The notes under the pieces are model-generated. The model was not told the origin of the DNA. It made no database searches and worked only from the letters and a program-made list of their open reading frames with translations. Shown here piece by piece: positions 8,654 through 15,974 of a stretch of DNA of 64,000 nt. Source of the DNA: Streptomyces humidus (lineage in GTDB: Bacteria > Actinomycetota > Actinomycetes > Streptomycetales > Streptomycetaceae); the NCBI RefSeq assembly GCF_014649655.1, contig NZ_BMTL01000019.1:1-64000 (forward strand), given 5' to 3'. Positions within the stretch are counted from its first letter, which is position 1; the number at the start of each line of letters is the position of its first letter. Position numbers and translations under genes: made by a program.

Positions 8654-9367
8654 TCAACTGCTGCTGACGGTGAGGTTGTTGGTGGTGAAGTTCAGGCCAC
8701 CGGACGACGAGGTGATCTCGTAGCCGAACTGGAGGTCTCCGATGGTCTCGTTGCCGAACCATCCCTTGGTGTCCTTGATCCACTTGAGGATCGGCAGGAT
8801 GTTCACCGTGCCGGAGGACGAGTTGGAGGTGCGGATGAAGGAGAACACCTCGTTGGCGCCGTTGTTGCCCTTGTAGACGGTCCAGGAGTGACCGCCGAGC
8901 GTGACGTTGCCCTGCGCGGAGCCGAGGGGGCCGACGGGTCCGGTCTTGTTGACCCAGAGCATGATCTCGTAGCGGTGCGCCGTGTCCCAGATGTCGTACG
9001 AGGTGTTGTACGCGCCGGACGACGGGACGGTGACGTTGTAGCTGCTGGAGAGCGAGCCGAGGGAGGTGATCGACTTGTTGATCACCTTCTTGGAGTCGGG
9101 GTACGACTTGATGCCGCCGGTGTTCGGGTGGTTGGCCCAGACGCCCCAGTTGGTGCCGGAGTTGGCCCAGACGCACTGGCTGCCGGCGCCGGAGCCCCAG
9201 ATGTTGTTGTAGAGCGTGTAGCCGTTGAGGGTGGTGTTGCCCCACTGGTCGCAGGAGTTCCAGACGGCGGCCGAGGCGGGGGCGGAGGCGAGGCCGACGG
9301 TGGCGCCGAGCGCGAGGGCCGGGGCCAGCGTCGCCATGATGATCCTGCGGAGCGTGCGCGTTGCCAT
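8654..9367 (-). CDS. Secreted GH12 endo-beta-1,4-glucanase / xyloglucanase
   Basis: A 237-residue secreted enzyme with a signal peptide (arginines near the N-terminus, hydrophobic core, cleavage around ASA-AVW, residues 31-36). The mature domain is a compact GH12 jelly roll. The nucleophile segment EIMLWVN has Glu near 134, and the acid/base segment FGYEI has Glu near 217. No carbohydrate-binding module or linker follows, so it is a single-domain GH12. The family contains endoglucanases and xyloglucan-specific endoglucanases. The adjoining GH31, GH42, GH3 and importer favour a role in cutting xyloglucan outside the cell into importable oligosaccharides. GAAGGGA lies five bases before the ATG. 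No copy of the GAAGCGCTTC operator was seen upstream; an unrelated palindrome is at 9492-9505. Confidence 0.9.
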   Translation of the reverse strand: MATRTLRRIIMATLAPALALGATVGLASAPASAAVWNSCDQWGNTTLNGYTLYNNIWGSGAGSQCVWANSGTNWGVWANHPNTGGIKSYPDSKKVINKSITSLGSLSSSYNVTVPSSGAYNTSYDIWDTAHRYEIMLWVNKTGPVGPLGSAQGNVTLGGHSWTVYKGNNGANEVFSFIRTSNSSSGTVNILPILKWIKDTKGWFGNETIGDLQFGYEITSSSGGLNFTTNNLTVSSS

Positions 9368-9423
9368 GGTGTCCCTTCCATGGGTGGGGGGAGATGCGGG
9401 ATACGCGGTTTTTCCTGGGCTTC

Positions 9424-9450
9424 ACCACGTCCCCGGGGTGAGGACGTGGT
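9424..9450 (-). terminator. Hairpin between the GH42 and GH12 genes
   Basis: Perfect 9-bp inverted repeat (9424-9432 with 9442-9450) and 9-nt loop, 57 bp upstream of the GH12 start and downstream of the GH42 stop. It probably ends the importer-GH42 transcript. Confidence 0.5.
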
Positions 9451-9491
9451 CTCCTCCGGAGGCCAGGCCGAGCGGCCGGGCGTCACCGGAG

Positions 9492-9505
9492 GAAGTCCGG
9501 ACTTC
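9492..9505. promoter_or_regulatory. 14-bp palindrome upstream of the GH12 gene
   Basis: GAAGTCCGGACTTC is a perfect palindrome in the 281-bp gap upstream of the secreted GH12 gene. Its outer GAAG/CTTC arms match those of the LacI-type operator but the centre differs, so it may bind a different regulator. Confidence 0.35.
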
Positions 9506-9648
9506 TCTGCGGAGGCCGCGGTGCGGCCTGAGGACGGCCCGGACGCCCGGACGCGCGGGGTGCGCTGGGCCGGGATCCGCAGGCGCGGGATGCGCGGAGG
9601 TGAGGCGCGGACGCGCGGGGGCGGGGTGCGGGTGCGCGGAGGCGTCGG

Positions 9649-11661
9649 TCATGGGCGCAGCACCGCCGCCCCGTAGCGGCCCAGCGTGATCTCGTCGGTG
9701 ACGGTCGTCCCGGTGAGCAGGTCGTGGTGGGCGCCGGGCAGCTCGACGGTCACCGGTTCGCGGCCGTGGTGGAGCAGGAACAGCAGGTCTCCCCGGCGCA
9801 CGGCCTCCACACCGGGCGGGAGGCCCTCGAGGACGGGCCGCACGCCCGCGCCGGCGGCGACGCGCGCGAGCAGGTCCCGCAGAGCGTCCGGCTCGGGGAG
9901 GGTGGAGACGTACCAGGCGCGGTCCTTGTGCAGGACGGCGGGCAGCCGGTCGAGCTCCCCGCCCTTGTAGGCGCTGTCCACCGCGTCCTCGTCGGCTTCG
10001 AGCTCCTCCGACCACAGGGTCGCGTCGAACCCGTCGGTCGCGGCCGTCTCCCCCGGCTCCAGCGGCCACCACTCGTGCAGGGTGCGGATGCCGAACAGCT
10101 CGCGCAGCCGGGCGTCCATGCCGCCCGGCCGGATGCGGTCGTCCTCGTCGGCCACGCCGGTCAGGAAGCCGGCCACCAGGGCTCCGCCGCCGCGGACATG
10201 GGCGACCAGGTTGTCGATCGCCGCGTCCGTCATCGCGTAGAGCTGCGGGACGACGATCAGCCGGTAGCGGGTGAGGTCGTGTTCGGGGTGAGCGAAGTCG
10301 GTGGCGAGACCGGCCTCCCACAGGGCCCGGTGCCAGGCGTGCAGGATGTCCGCGTGGTCGACGTGGGCGGAGGGGCGGCCGTCCTGGGCGGCGGCCCACC
10401 AGGCATGCCAGTCGTGCAGGATCGCGACGTCCGCGTTGATGTGACTGCCCGTCACTTCTGCTCCGATGCGCGCCAGTTCGTTTCCGAGCTGTTTCACCTC
10501 CTGGAAGGTGCGGCCGTGCTCCCCCGCGTGGCCGACCATCCCGGAGTGGAACTTCTCGGCGCCCTGCCGGGACTGCCGCCACTGGAAGTAGCAGACGGCG
10601 TCCGCGCCTCGGGCCACGGCCTGCAGGGACCACAGCCGGTTGAGTCCGCGCGGTTTGGGATGGTTCACCCCGCGCCAGTTGACGGGCCCCGCCGCCTGCT
10701 CCATCAGCATCCAGGGGCCGCGGGCCTGGGAGCGGGTCAGGTCCTGGACCAGCGCGGCGTGCTGGGGTCCCAGCGGGTCGCGCGGGTCCGGGTAGAGGTC
10801 GACGGAGACGACGTCCTCCTCCTCGGCCCAGCGCCAGGCGTCCTGGCCGGCGAACATCGGCATGAAGTTGGTGGTGACCGGGATGTGCGGCGTGTGCCGG
10901 GCGACGATGTCCCGCTCGGCGAGGAAGCACTCCAGGAGCATGTCGGAGGTGAAGCGCCGGAAGTCCAGCACCTGGGCGGGGTTCTTCAGGTAGTGGGTGC
11001 GGCGGGCGGGGAGGATGCCTTCCCAGCTGTCGTAGCCCTGGCTCCAGAAGGCCGTGCCCCAGGCGGTGTTGAGGGCGTCGAGCGTGCCGTACCTGTCGCG
11101 CAGCCAGCGGCGGAAGGCGACGGCCGCCTCGTCGCCGTGGTCGGCGGTGCAGTACTCGTTGTTGATGTGCCACATCGTGAGGGCGGGGTGGCCGGCGTAG
11201 CGGGCGGCCAGGTCCTCGGTGATGGCCGCGGCGAGGCGCCGGTAGGTGGCGCTGGAGTGCGAGAAGTGCTGGCGGCCGCCCCACCACTCGACGTCTCCGT
11301 TCTCGTCCCGGGGGAGGGTGTCGGGGTGGATCCGGCCCAGCCAGGGGGGCGGGGCGGAGGTCGGGGTGGCGAGCACGACCCCGATGCCGCCCGCGTGCAT
11401 CAGGTCCATCAGCGTGTCGAGCCAGCCGAACTCCCTTGCTCCGGGCTCGGGTTCGAGGCGGGCCCAGGAGAAGACGCCGAGGGTGACGGAGTTGACGCCG
11501 GCCTCCCGCATGAGCCGGACGTCCTCGTGCCAGGTCTCCTCGGGCCACTGCTCGGGGTTGTAGTCGCCGCCGAAGAGGATGCGGCCGCGGGTGACGTCGG
11601 CGAGGCGGGGGCGGTCGGCGGCCGCGGTGCCGGCGAGGACGGTACGGCGGGACGCGTGCAT
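9649..11661 (-). CDS. GH42 beta-galactosidase
   Basis: A 670-residue family-42 beta-galactosidase. The barrel begins with ILFGGDYNPEQWP. The acid/base glutamate is in HINNEY (Glu169) and the nucleophile in MLMEQAAG (Glu321). A trimerisation-type domain and a small C-terminal beta domain follow. The start used is the ATG at 11659-11661 with GAGG eight bases upstream. The N-terminus reads MHASRRTVLAGTAAAD, which resembles the beginning of a Tat signal but has no hydrophobic stretch long enough to export, so the enzyme is taken as cytosolic. It is the last gene of the importer operon (253 bp after the second permease). It probably removes galactose from the xylosyl side chains of imported oligosaccharides. 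Confidence 0.92.
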   Translation of the reverse strand: MHASRRTVLAGTAAADRPRLADVTRGRILFGGDYNPEQWPEETWHEDVRLMREAGVNSVTLGVFSWARLEPEPGAREFGWLDTLMDLMHAGGIGVVLATPTSAPPPWLGRIHPDTLPRDENGDVEWWGGRQHFSHSSATYRRLAAAITEDLAARYAGHPALTMWHINNEYCTADHGDEAAVAFRRWLRDRYGTLDALNTAWGTAFWSQGYDSWEGILPARRTHYLKNPAQVLDFRRFTSDMLLECFLAERDIVARHTPHIPVTTNFMPMFAGQDAWRWAEEEDVVSVDLYPDPRDPLGPQHAALVQDLTRSQARGPWMLMEQAAGPVNWRGVNHPKPRGLNRLWSLQAVARGADAVCYFQWRQSRQGAEKFHSGMVGHAGEHGRTFQEVKQLGNELARIGAEVTGSHINADVAILHDWHAWWAAAQDGRPSAHVDHADILHAWHRALWEAGLATDFAHPEHDLTRYRLIVVPQLYAMTDAAIDNLVAHVRGGGALVAGFLTGVADEDDRIRPGGMDARLRELFGIRTLHEWWPLEPGETAATDGFDATLWSEELEADEDAVDSAYKGGELDRLPAVLHKDRAWYVSTLPEPDALRDLLARVAAGAGVRPVLEGLPPGVEAVRRGDLLFLLHHGREPVTVELPGAHHDLLTGTTVTDEITLGRYGAAVLRP

Positions 11662-11707
11662 GGGGGTACCTCGGGGGTGAGTCGGGGACATGAGCTGCTG
11701 AGAGGGC

Positions 11708-11743
11708 GGGACACTCGCCCGCGCCCGCGGGACACTCGTCCGC
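11708..11743. repeat. 15-bp direct repeat with 21-bp period upstream of the GH42 gene
   Basis: GGGACACTCGCCCGC (11708-11722) and GGGACACTCGTCCGC (11729-11743) differ at one base and are spaced by two DNA turns. They begin 47 bp upstream of the GH42 start and could be an activator or repressor site giving the gene extra control inside its operon. Confidence 0.4.
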
Positions 11744-11856
11744 ACCGTCGGGGCGCCGCCGCGGAGGCGCGGGCGGCCGATGCGGCGCGCAGAGGGGGCG
11801 ACTCCCCGCGGAAGGCCAGGCCGTGTCGGCTCGGTTCCGCGGCGGGGCGGCCACCT

Positions 11857-11900
11857 CGGGCCGGGAACGGCCCGCGGCCGGTCCGGCGCCCGACGGCGCC
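11857..11900 (-). terminator. Two small hairpins just after the second permease gene
   Basis: CGGGCCG/CGGCCCG with loop ggaa (11857-11874) and GGCGCC/GGCGCC with a 4-nt loop (11885-11900) follow the permease stop. They may attenuate transcription into the GH42 gene or protect the transporter mRNA end. Confidence 0.4.
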
Positions 11901-11914
11901 GCCGGGCCCGGACG

Positions 11915-12862
11915 TCACCCCTTCACGGCTCCCGTCAGCATCCCCTTCTTGAAGTGCTTCTGGACGAACGGCGAGAGCACGGCGACCGGCAGCAGGGCCA
12001 TCACCATCACCGCCATCTGAACGGCCAGCCCGGACAGCTGACCGGTCTTGATGGCCTGGCCCAGGCCGACCGGCGCCTCCTGCTTCTGCACCAGCTGGAT
12101 CATCACGTTCTGCAGCGGCATCATGTCCTGGTCGTTCAGGTAGAGCGAGGCGTTGAACCACGCGCTCCAGTACCCGACGGCGTAGAACAGGGTGATCACC
12201 GCGAGGACCGCGCGCGACAGGGGCATGACGATCTGCCACAGGATCCGGAAGTCACCGGCCCCGTCGATGCGGGCGCTGTCGGTGAGTTCCTGCGAGATGC
12301 CCATGAAGAAGCCGCGCAGGACGAGGATGTTGAAGACGCTGATCGCGCTCGGCAGGATCAGCGCGAGATAACTGTCCGTCAGGCCGAGCGACTGCACGAG
12401 CAGGTACGTCGGGATGAGACCGGCACTGAAGAACATCGTCGCGAGCAGGGCCAGCAGCAGCCAGCGGTGGCCCAGCGACCCCGTGCGGGACAGTCCGTAG
12501 GCGCACAGCACCGACACCGCCATCGAGAACAGCGTGCCGACCAGGGTGATCAGGACGCTGATCACCGCCGCCCGGGTCACCTGCCCGCCGCTCAGCAGCT
12601 CCTCGTAGGCGACGAAGGTGATGCCCTTGGGGATCATCACCAGGCCGCCCGCCTCGTCGATCGTCCGGCGGGAGGAGAGGCTGGTGACGACCACGATCCA
12701 GATGGGGAAGAGGATCCCCAGGCAGGCCAGCGCCAGGACGAGGCTCTTGCCCGCGAGGCCCGCCCTGCCGGGCTCCTCCTCCCAGGCCGGCCGGGGCGGG
12801 GCGGACCACGGGCCGCTCGTGCCCGCCGGTCTCCGCGCGGGCTTCTCCAGTGTCGTGCTCAC
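11915..12862 (-). CDS. Carbohydrate ABC transporter permease (MalG/LplC type)
   Basis: A 315-residue inner-membrane permease with six predicted membrane helices and the cytoplasmic EAA-type loop (ELTDSARIDGAGDFRILWQI), which docks the ATPase. The GTG at 12860-12862 overlaps the stop of the first permease as GTGA. The 37-residue hydrophilic N-terminal extension is rich in Pro and Arg. No ATPase gene is in the operon; Streptomyces sugar importers commonly use the shared ATPase MsiK encoded elsewhere. Second permease of an importer likely to take up oligosaccharides released by the GH12 enzyme. Confidence 0.92.
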   Translation of the reverse strand: MSTTLEKPARRPAGTSGPWSAPPRPAWEEEPGRAGLAGKSLVLALACLGILFPIWIVVVTSLSSRRTIDEAGGLVMIPKGITFVAYEELLSGGQVTRAAVISVLITLVGTLFSMAVSVLCAYGLSRTGSLGHRWLLLALLATMFFSAGLIPTYLLVQSLGLTDSYLALILPSAISVFNILVLRGFFMGISQELTDSARIDGAGDFRILWQIVMPLSRAVLAVITLFYAVGYWSAWFNASLYLNDQDMMPLQNVMIQLVQKQEAPVGLGQAIKTGQLSGLAVQMAVMVMALLPVAVLSPFVQKHFKKGMLTGAVKG

Positions 12863-13893
12863 TTCTTGTACACCCCCTGCTCGCCCATGAGATGGGCCAC
12901 CTTGTTCGCGGCGAGGACCAGCCCGAGGCTGACGACGCCCTTGACCAGGCCGGCGGCGGCCGCGTAGCCGAAGTCCTGGTTGCGCACACCGTTCCACCAG
13001 ACGAACGTGTCGAGGACCTCGGACGCGCCCGGCCCCACCGCGTCGCGCTGCAGCAGGATCTGTTCGAACCCGACCGTCAGCGCGTCGCCGACCCGCAGCA
13101 CCAGCAGCAGGGCGATCACCGGGCGCAGGGCCGGGAGCGTCACGTGCCACATGCGGCGCCAGCGGCCGGCGCCGTCCATCGCCGCGGCCTCGTACAGGTC
13201 GGTCGGGACGGAGGCCAGGGCCGCGAGGAAGACGATGATCCCCCACCCCGCGTCCTTCCACACGCTCTCCGCAGTGATCAGGAACTTGAAGGTGCCGGGG
13301 TCGGTCATGATGTCGAGACCGTCGTAGCCGTGCTGCCGCAGCAGCTGGGAGAGCAGGCCCGCGCCGCCGAACAGCTGCTGGAAGACGGCGATGACCAGGA
13401 CCCAGGAGAAGAAGTGCGGCAGATAGAGGATCGCCTGCGACAGCGCCCGCACCTTCGGCCTGACCACGCTGTTGATGAGCAGCGCGAGCACGATCGGGAT
13501 GGGGAAGTACAGCACCAGCTGAAGGCTGAACAGCACCAGGGTGTTGCGGACCGCGTCCCAGAACGCCGAGTCCGCGAAGATCCGCTGGAAGTTGTCGAAG
13601 CCGACCCAGGGGCTGTGCAGGATCGAGACGATCCCGTTGTCGCTGACGTAGGGGTCGTAGTCCTGGAAGGCGACGACGTTGCCGAGGATCGGCACGTAGC
13701 TGAAGACCAGGACGAGGAGGACGGCCGGCAGGGTCATCAGGAGCAGGACCCGGTCGCGTCTGAAGCGCAGGCGCAGGCTCAGTCTTCCCGAGGGCGGTTT
13801 TCGCCGGGCGCCCTCCGCGCCGCCGGGCGCCGCCGGTGTGTTCGCCGTCTCGTCCGCCTCGGCGTCGCTCCGAGGCACCGTGCTGTGGGCCAC
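12859..13893 (-). CDS. Carbohydrate ABC transporter permease (MalF/LplB type)
   Basis: A 344-residue permease. After a 45-residue charged N-terminus there are six membrane helices and an EAA-type loop (DLYEAAAMDGAGRWRRMWHV). The GTG at 13891-13893 has AAGGAGAA six bases upstream. It sits 25 bp after the binding-protein gene and overlaps the next permease gene by four bases. The LplB/YtcP kind of permease pairs with large lipoprotein binding proteins like the one upstream, typical of importers for long, decorated plant oligosaccharides. Confidence 0.92.
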   Translation of the reverse strand: MAHSTVPRSDAEADETANTPAAPGGAEGARRKPPSGRLSLRLRFRRDRVLLLMTLPAVLLVLVFSYVPILGNVVAFQDYDPYVSDNGIVSILHSPWVGFDNFQRIFADSAFWDAVRNTLVLFSLQLVLYFPIPIVLALLINSVVRPKVRALSQAILYLPHFFSWVLVIAVFQQLFGGAGLLSQLLRQHGYDGLDIMTDPGTFKFLITAESVWKDAGWGIIVFLAALASVPTDLYEAAAMDGAGRWRRMWHVTLPALRPVIALLLVLRVGDALTVGFEQILLQRDAVGPGASEVLDTFVWWNGVRNQDFGYAAAAGLVKGVVSLGLVLAANKVAHLMGEQGVYKK

Positions 13894-13918
13894 GGCGTTC
13901 TCCTTGCCTCGCCGCCGG

Positions 13919-15619
13919 TCAGCTCGCCGCCGTGCCGTTGTCGTCGAGCAGCTTGCGGTACCAGTCGCGCAGCTTGTCGCCGCCCTTGCTCTTCCAGTCG
14001 GAGACCGCCTGCTGCATGTCGCTGATCTTCTTGCGGCCCCGGGTGATGTCGTCCTCGAGCTGCTCGAAGCCGTCGGAGAGGTTGGTGTACCGGGCCGGCT
14101 CGGTGATCTGCATGCCGTAGAAGGAGGACTTCCTGGTGAAGGAGCCCGCGCGCTGCTGCCACTCCACCTGTGCCTTGGCGACGGCGGGGAAGTCGGGGTG
14201 CGCGATGGTGGCGGCCGGGCTCGCGACCATGACGTACGCGTTCGACACCTCGTTGTTGCCCTTGTCGGTCTTGACCGGGACGCCGTCCTTGACCGTGTAG
14301 TGGGTGCCCTCCACACCGTAGTTGGTCATCATGTACTCCTTGGTGCCGTACGGAGCGGCGGTGACGTTGGCGACGGCCAGCACGTCACGGATGACCGACT
14401 CGGACGCCTTCTTGTTGACGAAGGCGAAGATGCCGGCGGGCTGTTCGGCCCACAGATGCGGGTCGCCGCCGTCGTGCGCAAAGACGTCCATGCCCCAGAC
14501 CTTGAACTCGGGGTTCTGGGTGGCCTGTTCGGCGGTGCGGCCCCACCACTGGCTGATGTTGTTGGCGTAGATCAGGAACTCGCCGGCGGCGAACTTGGGG
14601 CCGGGGTCGGGGGCCGTCTTGCCCAGCTTGGCGTCGGGGTGCACGACGCCGGCGGCGAAGAGCTTGCGGGTCCACTCCAGCGCTTCCAGGTACTCGTCGG
14701 TCTCGACGCGGTTGACGAGCTTGCCGTCGACGAGGTTCCAGCCGAGGGGCTTCTCGCTGCCCGAGAAGACCCCGAACATCTGCCAGGCGGTCCACTTCAT
14801 GTCCAGGCAGGCCCACCGCTTGGCCTTGGCGTCGGTGATCTCCTTGGCCAGCGCCATGAACTCGTCGGCGGAGCGCGGGACCGTGTACCCCTGCTTGTCG
14901 AAGATGTCCTTGCGGTACAGGGGCACGATGCCGGTGACGTACGGGGAGGGCTGCGGCAGGCCGAGCAGCCTGCCACCGAAGATCGAGCGCTGCCAGGCGT
15001 CGGTGGGGATCGCGGCGAGGTTCGGGTACTCCTTCACGGCGTCGCCGGAGAGGTAGGGGCCGAGGTCGGCGAACTTGCTGATGATCGCGCTGGGTATCCG
15101 GCCGGTCATGTTCCAGCCGGGGACGACCACCACGTCCGGGACGTCGCTGGAGGCGAGGACCGCGCCGAGCTTCTGGTCGTAGGTGTTGCCGTCCTGGTTC
15201 TGCCAGACGACGTCGACGCCGATGAGGGAGTTCATCCCCCGGTAGTAGGCGTTGTCGGCCTTGGGCGGCGACCCCCAGAACGGCGACATGACGGTGACCT
15301 TGCCGCCCTTGCCGAGCGCCTTGGGCACCGAGGTCTTGAGCGCGGCGAGATCGAGCTTGCCGGTGAAGCCCATCGCCGAGCCGTTCTTGGCCGGGATGTC
15401 CGGCGCCACCACGTTGCTCGCCATGTACGCCGGGAGGATCTTCTTCGCGTCCTTGCCCGACGTGGTGCCTTCGCGCGAGCCGCTGTCCGAGCCGCCGCAT
15501 GCGGCCAGCAACGGCATCCCTCCCGCCGCCGCTGCGGTGGCGACCGCCGTGGAGGCGAGGAAGCTTCTCCGGCTGGGCCCGGAAGGACCTGAGGTGGGGG
15601 AAGCGGCGTTCGGCGTCAT
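13919..15619 (-). CDS. Sugar ABC transporter substrate-binding lipoprotein (LplA-like)
   Basis: A 566-residue lipoprotein. The N-terminus carries a Tat motif (SRRSFLAS, residues 17-24) and a lipobox ending in Cys41 (LLAAC). The rest is a type-1 extracellular solute-binding fold of the long class, about 120 residues longer than maltose-type proteins, as seen in binding proteins for bulky oligosaccharides. The ATG at 15617-15619 has GAAGGGT upstream. It is the first gene of the importer-GH42 operon and diverges from the GH3 gene across a 355-bp region with two LacI-type operators. Ligand inferred as xyloglucan-type oligosaccharide from context only. Confidence 0.9.
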   Translation of the reverse strand: MTPNAASPTSGPSGPSRRSFLASTAVATAAAAGGMPLLAACGGSDSGSREGTTSGKDAKKILPAYMASNVVAPDIPAKNGSAMGFTGKLDLAALKTSVPKALGKGGKVTVMSPFWGSPPKADNAYYRGMNSLIGVDVVWQNQDGNTYDQKLGAVLASSDVPDVVVVPGWNMTGRIPSAIISKFADLGPYLSGDAVKEYPNLAAIPTDAWQRSIFGGRLLGLPQPSPYVTGIVPLYRKDIFDKQGYTVPRSADEFMALAKEITDAKAKRWACLDMKWTAWQMFGVFSGSEKPLGWNLVDGKLVNRVETDEYLEALEWTRKLFAAGVVHPDAKLGKTAPDPGPKFAAGEFLIYANNISQWWGRTAEQATQNPEFKVWGMDVFAHDGGDPHLWAEQPAGIFAFVNKKASESVIRDVLAVANVTAAPYGTKEYMMTNYGVEGTHYTVKDGVPVKTDKGNNEVSNAYVMVASPAATIAHPDFPAVAKAQVEWQQRAGSFTRKSSFYGMQITEPARYTNLSDGFEQLEDDITRGRKKISDMQQAVSDWKSKGGDKLRDWYRKLLDDNGTAAS

Positions 15620-15763
15620 TGCGTCAACCCTTCGTGGCGCACCAGGACACCCGGCGGTGGCCGTCGGCTGCGGTGTCTCGAGTGGAACTGGCTGAGCTGA
15701 AGCGACAGGTTCGACCGGCGACGTCCGACGACGCCCAACAGCGCCCAACGGCGTCGAACTCAG

Positions 15764-15816
15764 TCGAAGCGCTTCGATGTTGCTGCGAGGTTAAGTGAAC
15801 GTCCGGGGGTGCACAA
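15764..15816 (-). promoter_or_regulatory. Importer operon promoter with LacI-type operator
   Basis: On the minus strand a -35 TTGTGC (15811-15816) and -10 TAACCT (15788-15793) are 17 bp apart. The perfect palindrome TCGAAGCGCTTCGA (15764-15777) lies just after the expected start site. A repressor bound there would block initiation or escape. The 5' leader would be about 160 nt. Confidence 0.7.
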
Positions 15817-15894
15817 GGGTCGCTCCCAAGATTCCTCCGAGGCGCGCGGGGTGACATGCGGGTAGGGCCCGCTTGAAATCAGCGTGAGGTTCTC

Positions 15895-15937
15895 TTGACA
15901 TCCGTCCTCTCGCCGAATGAGCATCGAAGCGCTTCGA
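15895..15937 (+). promoter_or_regulatory. GH3 promoter with LacI-type operator
   Basis: A consensus -35 TTGACA (15895-15900) is followed at 18 bp by GAGCAT as a weak -10. The palindrome TCGAAGCGCTTCGA (15924-15937) starts at the end of the -10. Same operator as in front of the LacI gene and the importer operon, so all three units should be controlled together. Confidence 0.65.
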
Positions 15938-15974
15938 AAGAGTCTTCCCGGTCCACCGCAAAGGGATCCTCACC

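Noticed and set aside
11655..11661. Tat export of the GH42 enzyme (SRRTVLAG at the N-terminus)
   Set aside because: No hydrophobic core follows the arginines before the catalytic domain begins about 25 residues in, so export is not supported.
15817..15833. Possible CebR box (TGGGAGCGCTCCCA-like) upstream of the importer operon
   Set aside because: The minus strand reads TGGGAGCGACCCTT, matching only one half-site. The four GAAGCGCTTC palindromes explain control better.
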